This document shows positions 5,507 to 5,633 of a DNA stretch of 5,633 bases, piece by piece. The position numbers and the translations under genes were made by a program. The DNA comes from JARROD01 sp037384225 (GTDB lineage Bacteria > Pseudomonadota > Gammaproteobacteria > Pseudomonadales > Cellvibrionaceae): NCBI GenBank assembly GCA_037384225.1, contig JARROD010000335.1, positions 1-5,633 on the forward strand. Reading direction: 5' to 3'. The notes beneath the pieces were generated by a model. That model made no database searches and was not told the DNA's origin. It worked only from the letters and a program-made list of their open reading frames with translations. Every line of letters starts with the position of its first letter. The stretch's first letter is position 1.

Positions 5507-5633
5507 ATGTCGAATAACCTCAACACCAGCTCTGCCAAGGTACCCGCTGAAAATTCCTTCCTCGCATCGAATTTTCACCGAAAGCTAGCACCATCGCTGG
5601 TTATTGGACTTCGGTTCCATTCCCACCAAGCAA
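5507..5633 (+). CDS. Possible start of a gene running off the right edge (unrecognised)
   Basis: From ATG 5507 the frame stays open for 42 codons to the window edge, beginning MSNNLNTSSAKVPAENSFLA. The upstream in-frame stop is at 5486. The start is Ser/Asn-rich, like a flexible N-terminus, and is followed by a more hydrophobic patch near LAPSLVIGL. No good SD precedes it: GGGAG at 5480-5484 is too far, and the bases just before the ATG are AT-rich. No family is recognised. An open run of this length can occur by chance, so the call is weak. Confidence 0.25.
   Translation, partial: MSNNLNTSSAKVPAENSFLASNFHRKLAPSLVIGLRFHSHQA

Noticed and set aside
5276..5578. Minus-strand 100-codon frame rich in Cys and aromatic residues
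   Set aside because: The product looks like translated AT-rich noncoding DNA; there is no SD and no domain.

Overview
The window looks like ordinary chromosomal DNA of a Gram-negative bacterium, most likely a gammaproteobacterium. The signs are a TonB-dependent outer-membrane receptor tail, an SM-20/EF-Tu-type 2-oxoglutarate dioxygenase, a SpuC-like omega-transaminase and strong Shine-Dalgarno sites. No rRNA, tRNA, CRISPR array or intact transposase was recognised. The genus cannot be fixed from the sequence alone.

Layout. (1) Positions 1-260 hold the C-terminal end of a TonB-dependent receptor, closed by a strong intrinsic terminator (280-308). (2) Positions 412-1086 (+) hold a 224-aa prolyl-hydroxylase-like Fe(II)/2OG oxygenase that starts at TTG. 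(3) A 75-bp convergent gap carries two tandem 19-bp near-palindromes (1101-1138). (4) Positions 1162-2547 (-) hold a complete 461-aa class III PLP aminotransferase. It is transcribed divergently from (5), a LysR-type regulator at 2677-3564 (+). The shared 129-bp intergenic region contains operator-like dyads, so the regulator probably controls the aminotransferase and itself. (6) Positions 3610-4182 (-) hold a cytochrome P450 remnant. It is open in frame but only 190 aa long, because the centre of the protein (I-helix and ExxR) is missing. (7) From about 4183 to the end the DNA is gene-poor and, by eye, AT-richer. Here an exact 17-bp inverted repeat (4861-4877 and 5262-5278) ending in TA on both sides encloses about 0.4 kb. 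It looks like a MITE-type non-autonomous element with a possible 38-aa ORF inside. An ORF that may be the start of another gene runs off the right edge (5507 onward).

The aminotransferase and LysR gene form the one clear functional unit, probably a regulated amine or amino-acid catabolic step with pyruvate as the likely amino acceptor. The oxygenase is probably a stand-alone protein-modifying enzyme. The dead P450 and the TIR-bounded element suggest that the right half is a decaying, insertion-prone stretch. The best candidate for something undescribed is the TIR-bounded element, followed by the tandem palindromes between the convergent genes.
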